Below, piece after piece: positions 1 through 8,210 of a stretch of DNA of 10,133 nt. Within the stretch, counting starts at the first letter, position 1. Each line of letters begins with the position of its first letter. Both the position numbers and the translations under genes were made by a program. The notes beneath the pieces were generated by a model, which saw only the letters and a list, made by a program, of their open reading frames with translations, searched no databases and was not told the origin of the DNA. Origin of the DNA: DATEJJ01 sp039649115 (GTDB lineage: Bacteria > Actinomycetota > Actinomycetes > Mycobacteriales > Micromonosporaceae); the NCBI GenBank assembly GCA_039649115.1, contig JBBWZQ010000017.1, forward strand, positions 1 to 10,133, written 5' to 3'.

Positions 1-1
1 C

Positions 2-1198
2 TGGTGGCAGCTCCCCGGCCTGACCGTGGCGCCGGGCAGCAGCGTGCATGCCGTCTCACCGGCGCCCGACCGGATCGCGCTGTTCGCGGTCGGCGTCGAC
101 TACGGCGTCTACACCACGGCCTGGAGCCCGAGCACCGGCTGGGCCGGGTGGAGCAGGTTGGCCGGTGGCACCGCGGCGCCGCACACCAACGTGTACGGCG
201 TTTCGCGCAGCCAGGGAGAGATCGACGTCTTCGCGGTGGATTCCAGCCACCGGATCGTCACGGCCGCCTGGGACGACGCGAGCCCCGGCTGGCGCGGCTG
301 GTGGCAGATCCTGGGTGGCGTCGCGGCACCGAATACGTCCGTGTACCCGGTGACGCGTAGCGCCGACAAGCTGGACATCTTCGCGGTCGGTACCGACCAG
401 CGTGTCTACACGGCGGCGTGGGAGCCGTCGTTCAGCGACGGCTGGCACGGCTGGACGCAGATCAACGGGGGAACGGTCGCTCCCAACACGTCGGTGTACG
501 GTGTCTCGCGCGGTCCCGACGCGCTGGACATCTTCATCGTGGGTACCGACAACGGCAGCTACACCGCCTCCTGGATGCCGACGTTCACCGACGGGTGGCA
601 CGGCTGGTGGCGGATCGGGGACTCGGCGACGGCTCGCGGCGGGACTTCGGTGTTCGCCGTGTCGCGCAGCCACGACTGGCTCGACATCTTCCGGATCGAC
701 CCGGACACCGGCGTCTACACCGCCTCGTGGAACCCCGCGTTCACGGACGGCTGGCACGGCTGGTGGCAGGCGGCGGACCGGACGGCGATCCAGTACAACA
801 CCTACGCCGGCATCGACGGCGGAACTCCGGTGGGCGGCTACATCACCGCGACGTTCTTCTCCGACGGGTCGTACAACTTCACCGGGAACCTGCACGACTC
901 CGGGTTCCCCTCCTACAACACGTCCGCGTACGTCGTGCTCCTCGCCGACGACGACACGGCTTTCGCGACGGAACACAGCGGGCACGTCGACGGCACGTCC
1001 TCACTCGGCGGCAGCCGCGACGACAACTGGAACACGACCGGGGACAACGCGACCCTCGCGTGGTACTGGCCGTCACTGTCGCACCACTTCAGGATCGCGC
1101 CACCGCCCAACGCGCATGCCGACTGGGACTTCAGCGGTCTGCTCAACGAGCTGATCCAGGTCTACAAGACGGTGAAGGAGGTGGTCCCGCTCTTCTAG
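2..1198 (+). CDS. beta-propeller repeat (lectin-like) protein with C-terminal beta-rich domain, 5' partial
   Basis: The frame is open to the left edge. The residues before the first possible start (GTG at 26) already fit the repeat pattern, so the gene is truncated there and 398 residues are visible. Residues 8-260 form five tandem units of 49-52 residues. Each has a TSVYxVSR-type strand, a LDIFxVGTD strand, a VYTAxW strand and a Trp-rich end such as DGWHGWWQI. This Trp/Gly periodicity resembles blades of bacterial beta-propeller lectins (PLL/AAL-like), so carbohydrate binding is possible; that is inference. Residues ~262-398 are a different, Asn/Asp/His/aromatic-rich domain (FTGNLHDSGF, HSGHVDGT, SRDDNW) that I recognise only as a recurrent actinobacterial type with no known role. 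An N-terminal signal peptide or enzyme domain may lie upstream, out of view. A strong hairpin follows the TAG stop, so the gene is probably not co-transcribed with the downstream operon. Confidence 0.85.
   Translation, partial: WWQLPGLTVAPGSSVHAVSPAPDRIALFAVGVDYGVYTTAWSPSTGWAGWSRLAGGTAAPHTNVYGVSRSQGEIDVFAVDSSHRIVTAAWDDASPGWRGWWQILGGVAAPNTSVYPVTRSADKLDIFAVGTDQRVYTAAWEPSFSDGWHGWTQINGGTVAPNTSVYGVSRGPDALDIFIVGTDNGSYTASWMPTFTDGWHGWWRIGDSATARGGTSVFAVSRSHDWLDIFRIDPDTGVYTASWNPAFTDGWHGWWQAADRTAIQYNTYAGIDGGTPVGGYITATFFSDGSYNFTGNLHDSGFPSYNTSAYVVLLADDDTAFATEHSGHVDGTSSLGGSRDDNWNTTGDNATLAWYWPSLSHHFRIAPPPNAHADWDFSGLLNELIQVYKTVKEVVPLF
23..781 (+). repeat. five tandem ~150-bp protein-coding repeats (propeller blades)
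   Basis: Taking the Thr-x-Ala-Pro-like position as register, units begin at 23, 170, 320, 473 and 629, and the last ends at 781. Lengths are 147, 150, 153, 156 and 153 bp, all multiples of three. The blade-ending DGWHGW motif recurs at the end of units 3, 4 and 5; units 1 and 2 end in the related GWAGW and GWRGW. A half-blade (WWQLPGL) sits at the very left edge, so at least one more unit lies upstream. The repeats are diverged in DNA sequence but clear in protein. Confidence 0.8.
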
Positions 1199-1209
1199 CA
1201 GTCGAGCGT

Positions 1210-1240
1210 CGCTGCCCGGCGCCGGTGGCGCCGGGCAGCG
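1210..1240 (+). terminator. intrinsic-terminator-like hairpin after the propeller gene
   Basis: A perfect 14-bp inverted repeat has arms at 1210-1223 (CGCTGCCCGGCGCC) and 1227-1240 (GGCGCCGGGCAGCG) with a GGT loop. It begins 12 nt after the TAG stop. It has no following T-tract, which is common for GC-rich actinobacterial terminators. It insulates the propeller gene from the operon whose promoter lies about 45 nt further on. Confidence 0.75.
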
Positions 1241-1261
1241 CCTGTGCCGCGCCAGCCCTAC

Positions 1262-1298
1262 TCGAAGTGTGCTGGTGGTCGACCGTATTCTGGCAATA
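1262..1298 (+). promoter_or_regulatory. probable leaderless promoter of the jetABCD operon
   Basis: TATTCT at 1286-1291 fits the actinobacterial -10 pattern TANNNT. A weak -35-like TCGAAG sits at 1262-1267 with an 18-nt spacer. Six bases separate the -10 from the ATG at 1298, so transcription would start at or next to the A of the start codon. No Shine-Dalgarno-like purine run precedes that ATG. Leaderless mRNAs are frequent in actinobacteria, which fits. The -35 match is only 3 of 6, so promoter strength cannot be judged. Confidence 0.5.
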
Positions 1299-2842
1299 TG
1301 CCTGAGGACGACGATCTGCCGGAGATCAGTGACGCCGATCCCTGGGCAGCTTATCTGCCGGGTCAGGAGATGGTGCCGGCCTACCTCGTCTCGCGGTTTG
1401 CGGCACAGTACCGGACCATCGTCGAGGTGATGCTGGAGGCCCAGGACACCAGCCTGACCGGTGTGGCCTTCGACGAGGTGCTGACCCGGTTGCGTCGGCA
1501 CGTGGCTGAGCGGATCTCGGCCGAGATCGCCGATCAGCTGGTGGCGGCCGAGGGCTTCAGCCTCGACGCCCGGCTGGACCGCCTGGTTCGTTGGGGGGTG
1601 CTGACCCGCTGGCAGGATCCGGCCCGCACCGGGGAAGACTTCCTGCGGCGGCGCGACAGGTATCAGCTCACGCCCGCGGCGGCCCGGCTACATGCGTTCT
1701 GGATCGAGGAGCTGGCGGCCGATGAGGACTCTGCGGCCGACCTGACGCTGGCGCCGCGGGCGATCCATGATCGGCTCGAGACGTTCGCCGGTGCGGTCCG
1801 CGCCCGTCGGTACCCAGCGGCGGCGGCCGAGTTTCAACAGATCATCGTGCTGCACCAGGGCATGGCGGTGGCGGCCCGCACCTGGCAGCGAAGCCTCGCC
1901 CATGCGCTGTCCGGCGGGCCGGATCCGGCCAAGCAGGACATGCTCTGGCGCACCTTGCAGTCGTATGTCGGCATGTGGGGAGAGCAGGTCGACGTGTACA
2001 CGCCCCGCATCGCGGCGGTCATCGCCGAGCTCGGGCCGGCGATGACCGAGCCAGTGTGGCGGGCCTGCGTACGGGGTGCATTGGCCGCCGATGCCGGTGA
2101 CGACCTCGTGGCGGCTCAGGCCGCCCGGTGGTCGCGCACCTGGACCGCGCTGTCGAGCTGGTTCTCCGGCGTCGAGGGTCAGGCGCGCCGACTCCGGCGG
2201 CAGTTGCGTGACCTGGTGGCGCCCTGGGCGCGCAACATGCACATCCTGATGGATACGGGCGGCGCGGTCACCCGGCGGGCCGAGCTGCTGCGGTTGGCCC
2301 GGGCGATCGAGCGCGCCCCGGACGACGACACCGCGTGGCGGATGTGGGACACGGCGGCGGGGGTGTTCGGGGCCCGGCACCTCTTGCTGCCGGCCGACGC
2401 CCCCGAGGATCAGGTGCAGTCGTGGGCCGAGGCGCCGGCCGCGCCGGTCACCGCCCGGTTCCGGGAACACGGGGTCAAGGCCGCGGTCGGCCGGCGCAGC
2501 CAGGCGCTGGACTACTCCGCCGGCCGGAGGGCCGCCCGCCGGGCCCGGGCCGCGGCGGCGGCTGCCCAGGCCGATGCCGAGGCGTCGCTGCGGGCTCGCT
2601 CGGGCAGCACGCTCTCGGACTGGATGCCGTTGTCCGAACCGGAACTGGAGCTGTTCCTCGATCTGCTCGGCGTGGCCCGGGCGCGGGACGGCGAGAGCCG
2701 GCGGTCAGGGGTGACCGGCGACGGGCGGTGGCGGGTGACCCTGGCCCCGCCGGATACCGGCCCGGCGACAACGGCACTGCGGAGCCCGCGGGGCCGGCTG
2801 GTGACGGTCAACTGGCGGTTCGAGCTGGAGTCGACGCGGTGA
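1298..2842 (+). CDS. jetA: Wadjet JetA, kleisin-like subunit (TIGR02677 / DUF2397)
   Basis: This 514-residue protein matches the DUF2397 family by recall: an N-terminal winged-helix-like region (residues ~28-135) with LVRWGVLTRW at 96-105 and RRRDRYQLTP at 117-126, a long helical middle, and a C-terminal winged-helix-like segment beginning LSDWMPLSEPELELFLDLLG (~439). By analogy with MukF/JetA it would be the kleisin that bridges the heads of the SMC-like JetC dimer and holds JetB. Residues ~406-437 are an Ala/Arg-rich helical or linker stretch. ATG 1298 is chosen over the in-frame GTG at 1244 because the extra 18 residues look non-coding and a -10 box sits immediately upstream of 1298. The TGA stop overlaps the next start (GTGA), implying translational coupling. 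It is the first gene of the defence operon. The family call is strong; the structural role is inferred from homologues. Confidence 0.9.
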   Translation: MPEDDDLPEISDADPWAAYLPGQEMVPAYLVSRFAAQYRTIVEVMLEAQDTSLTGVAFDEVLTRLRRHVAERISAEIADQLVAAEGFSLDARLDRLVRWGVLTRWQDPARTGEDFLRRRDRYQLTPAAARLHAFWIEELAADEDSAADLTLAPRAIHDRLETFAGAVRARRYPAAAAEFQQIIVLHQGMAVAARTWQRSLAHALSGGPDPAKQDMLWRTLQSYVGMWGEQVDVYTPRIAAVIAELGPAMTEPVWRACVRGALAADAGDDLVAAQAARWSRTWTALSSWFSGVEGQARRLRRQLRDLVAPWARNMHILMDTGGAVTRRAELLRLARAIERAPDDDTAWRMWDTAAGVFGARHLLLPADAPEDQVQSWAEAPAAPVTARFREHGVKAAVGRRSQALDYSAGRRAARRARAAAAAAQADAEASLRARSGSTLSDWMPLSEPELELFLDLLGVARARDGESRRSGVTGDGRWRVTLAPPDTGPATTALRSPRGRLVTVNWRFELESTR

Positions 2843-3990
2843 GTCGCGATACGGCGGAGCGGCAACGGGCGTTCACCGGCCTGCTGGCCCATCCGGTCCT
2901 GGATCGCAGACGCCACCCGGAGATGTTCGGGTTGGTGCGAAACCCACGACACCGGCCCGTACTGATCGAGTGGTTCGCGACCCGGCTGGGGTACCGGCTC
3001 GTGGTCACGGATTCCGGGGCCCGGCTGTTCCGGCTGCCGCTCGGCGGCGTGGTCGTGGCACCGCGGCGGTTCGCGGCCACGCCGCGACGGGTCCTCGTCC
3101 TGGCGATCCTCGCGGCGGCCTGTGCGGAGGACACCGAGGACGTCACCACGACGCAGGACATCTCCGACCGGGTCCGCGCGTTGACCGCGCACGACGACGT
3201 CGACCTCGCGCCGTATGACCCGGACCGGTTCGTCGAGCGGCAGTTGTTCGTCAAGGCCGTCGCCCTGCTGGTGAACGCCGGAGCGTTACGGCCGATGACA
3301 CCGGGCGGCGCCGAGGAGGAAAGCGAGGGTTGGGCGCACCGGCGGGACGCGGTCGGGGGGGCGTACGAGGTGGAACGGGAACTGTTGCTGCGCATGGTGG
3401 ACCCGGCCGCGCTGGCGGCCACGCTGGACGAGCGCGGCGACGACCCGGGCGTGCCCCGCGAGGCCGTGGCCCGGTTCGGCCTGCTGCGCCGCCTGATCGA
3501 GCTGCCGGTATGCCTGTTCGACGACCTCACCGACAGCGAACGCGCGTACCTGACCAGCCAGCGGCACCGGATCCTAGCCTGGTGCACGGAGATGACCGGT
3601 TGGGTGGTGGAACAGCGGGCCGAAGGGCTGGCATTGATCGCGGCCGACGAGGCCGACACCGACCTTCCGTTTCCTCGCCTGCGGGCGGTGGACTTCGCGA
3701 CCCTGATGCTGCTCGACGAGCTGCGGTCGCGCTGTGACGAGCAGGGTGAGCTCGACGACGAACAGCTGGAGCTGGCAGCGGCCGAGGTCCGTGCCCGCTA
3801 CCCGAAGGCGATGACCAAGGAACTCGACACCGACCTCGCGATGCGGGAACGCGCCGGGGAACTGCTGGCGGCGCTGGACCTCCTGCGGCCCACAGGTGAT
3901 GGTTGGTGGCTGTCGCCGGCCGCCGCCCGGTTCCGCAATCCGAAGGTGGTCGCGGTCACCACCAGCCTTCTCTCGGACGGTACCGGATGA
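2839..3990 (+). CDS. jetB: Wadjet JetB, KITE-like subunit (TIGR02678 / DUF2398)
   Basis: This 383-residue protein has the usual length and layout of the DUF2398 family. It shows an N-terminal RQRAFTGLLAHPVLD segment, a VRNPRHRPVLIEWF region (~31-45), a central LLRRLIELPVCLFDDLTDSERAYL stretch (~215-238, Pro-Val core), the acidic/aromatic DTDLPFPRLRAVDF (~272-285), and a C-terminal winged-helix-like end (LLAALDLLRPTGDGWWLS). By analogy with MukE/JetB it would bind the JetA kleisin and help the complex engage DNA. The start is GTG at 2839, inside the GTGA overlap with jetA. GGAG at 2827-2830 lies 8 nt upstream as ribosome binding site, so the much longer upstream open frame is rejected. It ends in an ATGA overlap with jetC. 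The subunit role is inferred from the operon position and family. Confidence 0.9.
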   Translation: MSRDTAERQRAFTGLLAHPVLDRRRHPEMFGLVRNPRHRPVLIEWFATRLGYRLVVTDSGARLFRLPLGGVVVAPRRFAATPRRVLVLAILAAACAEDTEDVTTTQDISDRVRALTAHDDVDLAPYDPDRFVERQLFVKAVALLVNAGALRPMTPGGAEEESEGWAHRRDAVGGAYEVERELLLRMVDPAALAATLDERGDDPGVPREAVARFGLLRRLIELPVCLFDDLTDSERAYLTSQRHRILAWCTEMTGWVVEQRAEGLALIAADEADTDLPFPRLRAVDFATLMLLDELRSRCDEQGELDDEQLELAAAEVRARYPKAMTKELDTDLAMRERAGELLAALDLLRPTGDGWWLSPAAARFRNPKVVAVTTSLLSDGTG

Positions 3991-6900
3991 CGATCGACCA
4001 CACCGACGCGGACCGGATCGGTCAGGCGTGGCTCGCCGCGGCGACCGATGGTGGGCTGCCGGAGCCGGGGCGGCCCCGTTGGCAGCCGCTGCGGGTGGGG
4101 ATTGTCAACCTGTGGGAGTACGACAGCGCCGAGTTCTGGTTCGCCGACGGGCGCCTGGTGCTGCGGGGCGGCAACGGCGCGGGCAAGACGAAGGTACTGG
4201 AACTCACCACGCTGATGCTGCTGCGCGGCGAGATCACGCCCCCGGTCCTCGACCCGTTCGGGTCACAGCACCGCACCATGCGGTTCAATCTGCTGCCGAC
4301 CGGCGAGGGCGACGACCCGCGGGAGCCGGCCGATTCGGGCCTGGGGTACGCGTGGGTGGAGTTCGGGCGACGGGACGAGAGCGGCGAACCGCGGTTCTTC
4401 ACCTGCGGGATGGGTGCCGCCGCCCGTCGCGGCACCGGCACCGGCGGCGTGACCACCTGGCATTTCGTCACCGCGCTGCGGCCGGCCAAGGACTTCTCCC
4501 TCATCGCTGGCGGTCGGGCGATCGAGCAGAAGGAGCTGCGGAAAATCGACGGGGTGACGGTACCGGGAAGCGCGACCGCCTACCGCGCCCGGCTGTCCAG
4601 CGACCTGTTCGCGTTGTCCGCCGAGTCGTACGACAACCTCACCGAACTTCTCAAGCAGTTACGCAAGCCCAAGCTCGGCGAGCGGCTCAACCCGGCGAGC
4701 CTGGCCGAGACCCTCCGTGAGGCGCTGCCGCCGTTGGCCGCGCACGAGGTCACCCAGCTCGCCGAGGGCTGGGATCACCTCGATCAGCTACGCCGGGCGG
4801 TGGAGCAGACCGAGGAGGCGGCCACCGCGGTCGCGCAGTTCGTCCGGACCGGCTGGCGGCCCTGGGTCCGGGTGGTGATGCGCCGGCGGGCCGACGAACT
4901 GGCCACGGCCACCACCATCCTGGACAACACCACCCGGGACAAGAACCGGGCCGAGACGTCGCTGCAGACGGCGCGGGGCGAGGTCGGCACGGCCGAGGAT
5001 GAACTGACGTCGTCCCGCCTGGAGCACCAGGACCGGACCACCGAGCTGCGCGAGTTGCTGGAGTCCCCGTCATACCGGGATGCGGTCTCGGCCGCCGGCC
5101 GGGTGGGGACCCTCGCCCGCGAGGCGGCCGGACTGGCGCGGCAGCACCAGGATGCGACAACCCGGCTTGAGCGCGAGCAGTCGGCCGTGACCGGTGCCGA
5201 AGCAGCCGCGGACCAGGCCCGGCGGGCCGCCGTCGAGGCGGCGGACAGAGCCGCCGCCGCGGGCGTCACGCTTTCCGAGGTGTCGACACCGGCCGGGCTG
5301 AAAGACTCAGTGCAAAAGCATTTGTTGGTACGAGACACTGACGCGCTCTGGGCTGACCACGGCGCGCGGGTAGACCGTCTCGCGCAACTGCGTATCCTGC
5401 ACGCCGCCCACGCCAAGGCCGAACGGCAGGTGGAGCGATCCGCAGCTGCGGTGCAGCGCGCCCAGAACGCCCTCACCACCGCTGGGGAGGAGGAGACGGC
5501 GGCCCAGGCCACCGTCGAACGGCACCTCGAGGTGTTGCGTCAGCTGATCCGTGACTGGGCCGCCGCCGCGGGCGTCGCGCAGTGCACCGCGACGCAGGCG
5601 GAGGACTGGTGCGACCTGGCCGTCGAGCTGACCGCGGTCGACCCCGAGGCGGGTACGGCACGCCTCGGCTCGCCGGTCACCGACGCGATGCGGGCTCACG
5701 TGGAGCGGTACCGCGCCGATGCACGGGCGGCGGCGGAGGCGACCCGGTTGCGTCGCAAACCCCTCGCGGACCGGCGCGGCGAGGTCGACACCGAACTGGC
5801 CGAGGTACGGGCGCGCACCGAGACCGCACCGCCCGCGCCGGTGACGTGGCGGCGTCGGGACCGACCCGGCCCCGACGCGGCACTGGGTGCGCCGCTGTGG
5901 CGACTGGTCAACCCCACGGCCGGGCTGGACGGCGATCGCCTCGCGCGCCTGGAGGCCGCGCTCGCCGCCTCCGGGCTGCTCGATGCCTGGGTCACTCCGG
6001 GCGGCACACTGTCGACTGTAGACGGTGCGTTGGTCGCCGACATTCAGCCACGACCGGGCGACGCCCGTCCGGGTGCCAGCCTGTCGCAGGTGCTCGAACC
6101 GGACGGCTACGGCGGCGTCGACCCCGGCCACGTGCGCCGGTTGCTGGCCGCCGTGGCCTGGTTCGAGGTCTCCCCCACCGACGAGCCCGGCGACTGGCTG
6201 GCCGCCGACGGCGGGTGGCGCGTGGGCGGGCTGACCGGTCGCGGCGAACCGGCCGCACCGGCATCCTTCCTCGGGACTGCGGCCCGCGCGGCGGCACAGC
6301 AGCGCGAGATCGAGCGCCTGGAGGTGGAGGCAGCGGCACTGGACGGCCAGCTGGCCGAGCTCGACCGCGAGGTGGCCGAATGCGGCGCGCGACTGGCCCG
6401 GCTCGACGGTGAGGACCGTGCGATCCCGGTCGCGGCCGAGCGCGACGTGACCGCCTCGACCGTCCGGCTGGCCGAGCGGGCCCGGCGCCACCTGCGCTGC
6501 GCGGCGGACCTGACCGCGGAGCAGCGGCGCCATGACGACGACCTGATCGCGCGTGACCAGGCCTGGGCCCGGTTCGCCGAGTATGCCGGCACCCACCGGT
6601 TCGGGCTGCAGGACCTCGACGGTCAGGCTCACGCTCTGCAGGAGTACCGGTCGGCGTTGAACCGGCTCGACGGTGAGCTCCGCCTGGTCGCGGCCCGGCA
6701 GGAGGCGTTGGTGGGCGCCGAGGCGCAACTCGAAAGCCGCCGACAGGCCCAAGCCGGGGCGGTCGATGACGTGTCCACACTGGACGGTCAGCTGCGCCAG
6801 GCGCGGGTCCGTCTGGCCGCCGCGGAGGCGTCGCTCGGCGCCGACCATCGCGACCAGCTGAGCCGCCGCGACGCGCTGGAGGCCGAGGTCGCTCGCCTCA

Positions 6901-8210
6901 GTGGGCTGATCGACCGGTTGAACACCCGCCTCACCGAAGCGAAGATCGTCGCTGGGCGGGCCGAGGAAGTCCTCAATGGGCACGAACGCCGGCGGGCGGA
7001 GGCCGAATCGGTCCGGGACACCGCGATGGCGGCGTTGTGGGCGGCGATCGACGGCGGGCTGGCCGAGCCGGTCGGCCTCGCCGCGCCGGAGCGCCGCAAC
7101 GTGCAGGCCGCCCGCGAACTGGCCGCACTGGTCCGACGGGAGCTCACCGTCGACGCGCAGGCCACCGATGAGGACCGGGCCTGGCGCCGCTGTTACCAGC
7201 GCCTGGAGGAACTCCGGCAGGGCCTGCTGCCCAACCGCGACGCCCGGGTGCTCGACGACGACTCGGTCGCCGGGCTCCAGCAGGTCGCGGTCTTGGCCGA
7301 CCCCGGCAGCGGCTGGCAGCCGCCGCATCTGGCCGCCGACGCACTGGCCGAGCGGGTACGCGAACAGCGCACCAACTATGACGCAGAACAGCAGCGGGTA
7401 CTCACCACCCTGCTCGGCTCGACCTTCATCGAACATCTCAAAGACAGACTCGACTACACCGCGCGTACCTTCGCCGGCATCAACGAACAGCTCGCCCGGC
7501 ATCCGACGCGGCACGGCAACGCGGTACGCGTCCTCTGGGAGGCCGACCCCGCCGATCCGGACGCGAGCGCCGTCGTGACCGCCCTCGGTCGCGGCTACCA
7601 CGAGATCTCCGCCGAACGGCAGGACATGGTGCGGTCGTTCCTGGCCCGCAAGATCGACGAGGCGCGTGGCGACGCGGCGGCCGACGGCTGGAAGGAACAG
7701 CTCGCCCAGGCGTTGGACTACCGGGGATGGTTGCGGTTGTCCTTGCAATACCGGCCCGGCGCAGGCAGTCCCTGGGCGGTCTTCGACGCCGCTCGGCACG
7801 CCGCCAAATCCGGCGGTGAGAAGGTGGTACTGCTCTCCCAGCCATTGTTCGCGGCGGCGGTGGTCGCCTACGACGCGGCCGGCCCGCACGCGCCCCGGTG
7901 GGTCTGGCTGGACGAGGCGATGACCGGCGTCGACGCGGCGATCAAGGCATCGTTCATGGGCCTGACCGTCGACTTCGAACTCGACGTCATGCTGACCGCG
8001 CACGACGAGTGGTGCACCTATCCCTCGGTGCCGGCGGTCGCCGTGTACGACCTGGCCCGCCAGCCCCACCTGCCGGGCGTCGACGCCATGCCGTACCTGT
8101 GGAGCGGCGGCACGCTGACGACCGTGGAGATAGGTCGGCTTGAGGTCACGCCGAGTGCCGCGCAGATTCCCGCAGAGGGTCTCTTCGAAGAGCTTTACCG
8201 CGATGCGTGA
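3987..8210 (+). CDS. jetC: Wadjet JetC, SMC/SbcC-like coiled-coil ATPase (TIGR02680)
   Basis: This 1407-residue SMC-like motor matches TIGR02680. Visible parts in order: N-terminal ATPase half with Walker A GGNGAGKT (residues 61-68, Lys67); long Ala/Glu/Arg-rich coiled coil (~267-610); a globular hinge-like insert (~614-770) containing LWRLVNPTAGL and LEAALAASGLLDAWV; return coiled coil (~771-1022); C-terminal ATPase half with signature KSGGEK (SGGE from 1275), Walker B VWLDEA (Asp1309, Glu1310) and H-loop-like LTAHDEW (His1339). All ATPase motifs are intact. By analogy with MukB/JetC, dimers would use ATP to extrude DNA loops and sense small circular DNA. ATG 3987 overlaps the jetB stop (ATGA), with GGACGG at 3975-3980 as ribosome binding site. 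The in-frame ATG at 3903 would overlap jetB by 88 nt and is less likely. The antisense 920-codon open frame here is a GC-rich shadow. Confidence 0.95.
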   Translation: MTIDHTDADRIGQAWLAAATDGGLPEPGRPRWQPLRVGIVNLWEYDSAEFWFADGRLVLRGGNGAGKTKVLELTTLMLLRGEITPPVLDPFGSQHRTMRFNLLPTGEGDDPREPADSGLGYAWVEFGRRDESGEPRFFTCGMGAAARRGTGTGGVTTWHFVTALRPAKDFSLIAGGRAIEQKELRKIDGVTVPGSATAYRARLSSDLFALSAESYDNLTELLKQLRKPKLGERLNPASLAETLREALPPLAAHEVTQLAEGWDHLDQLRRAVEQTEEAATAVAQFVRTGWRPWVRVVMRRRADELATATTILDNTTRDKNRAETSLQTARGEVGTAEDELTSSRLEHQDRTTELRELLESPSYRDAVSAAGRVGTLAREAAGLARQHQDATTRLEREQSAVTGAEAAADQARRAAVEAADRAAAAGVTLSEVSTPAGLKDSVQKHLLVRDTDALWADHGARVDRLAQLRILHAAHAKAERQVERSAAAVQRAQNALTTAGEEETAAQATVERHLEVLRQLIRDWAAAAGVAQCTATQAEDWCDLAVELTAVDPEAGTARLGSPVTDAMRAHVERYRADARAAAEATRLRRKPLADRRGEVDTELAEVRARTETAPPAPVTWRRRDRPGPDAALGAPLWRLVNPTAGLDGDRLARLEAALAASGLLDAWVTPGGTLSTVDGALVADIQPRPGDARPGASLSQVLEPDGYGGVDPGHVRRLLAAVAWFEVSPTDEPGDWLAADGGWRVGGLTGRGEPAAPASFLGTAARAAAQQREIERLEVEAAALDGQLAELDREVAECGARLARLDGEDRAIPVAAERDVTASTVRLAERARRHLRCAADLTAEQRRHDDDLIARDQAWARFAEYAGTHRFGLQDLDGQAHALQEYRSALNRLDGELRLVAARQEALVGAEAQLESRRQAQAGAVDDVSTLDGQLRQARVRLAAAEASLGADHRDQLSRRDALEAEVARLSGLIDRLNTRLTEAKIVAGRAEEVLNGHERRRAEAESVRDTAMAALWAAIDGGLAEPVGLAAPERRNVQAARELAALVRRELTVDAQATDEDRAWRRCYQRLEELRQGLLPNRDARVLDDDSVAGLQQVAVLADPGSGWQPPHLAADALAERVREQRTNYDAEQQRVLTTLLGSTFIEHLKDRLDYTARTFAGINEQLARHPTRHGNAVRVLWEADPADPDASAVVTALGRGYHEISAERQDMVRSFLARKIDEARGDAAADGWKEQLAQALDYRGWLRLSLQYRPGAGSPWAVFDAARHAAKSGGEKVVLLSQPLFAAAVVAYDAAGPHAPRWVWLDEAMTGVDAAIKASFMGLTVDFELDVMLTAHDEWCTYPSVPAVAVYDLARQPHLPGVDAMPYLWSGGTLTTVEIGRLEVTPSAAQIPAEGLFEELYRDA

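Noticed and set aside
1244..1297. GTG start of jetA at 1244
   Set aside because: It would place the -10 box and -35-like element inside the gene and begin only 4 nt after the terminator hairpin.
2335..2838. Upstream extension of the jetB frame into jetA
   Set aside because: The translation is Gly/Arg/Pro-rich shadow of jetA. The family N-terminus begins at the GTG at 2839 with a proper ribosome binding site.
3903..3986. Upstream in-frame start of jetC at 3903
   Set aside because: It would add 28 basic, low-complexity residues overlapping the conserved jetB C-terminus. The ATG at 3987 has a GGACGG site and the typical ATGA overlap.
5307..8069. 920-codon open frame on the minus strand opposite jetC
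   Set aside because: It lies wholly antisense to a gene with strong ATPase motifs, has shadow-like Arg/Gly/Val composition and matches no family I recognise. Such frames are expected in very GC-rich coding DNA.
8140..8202. Upstream in-frame start of jetD at 8140
   Set aside because: The extra 21 residues are Arg/Ser-rich and read antisense-like through the jetC end. ATG 8203 gives the expected family N-terminus.
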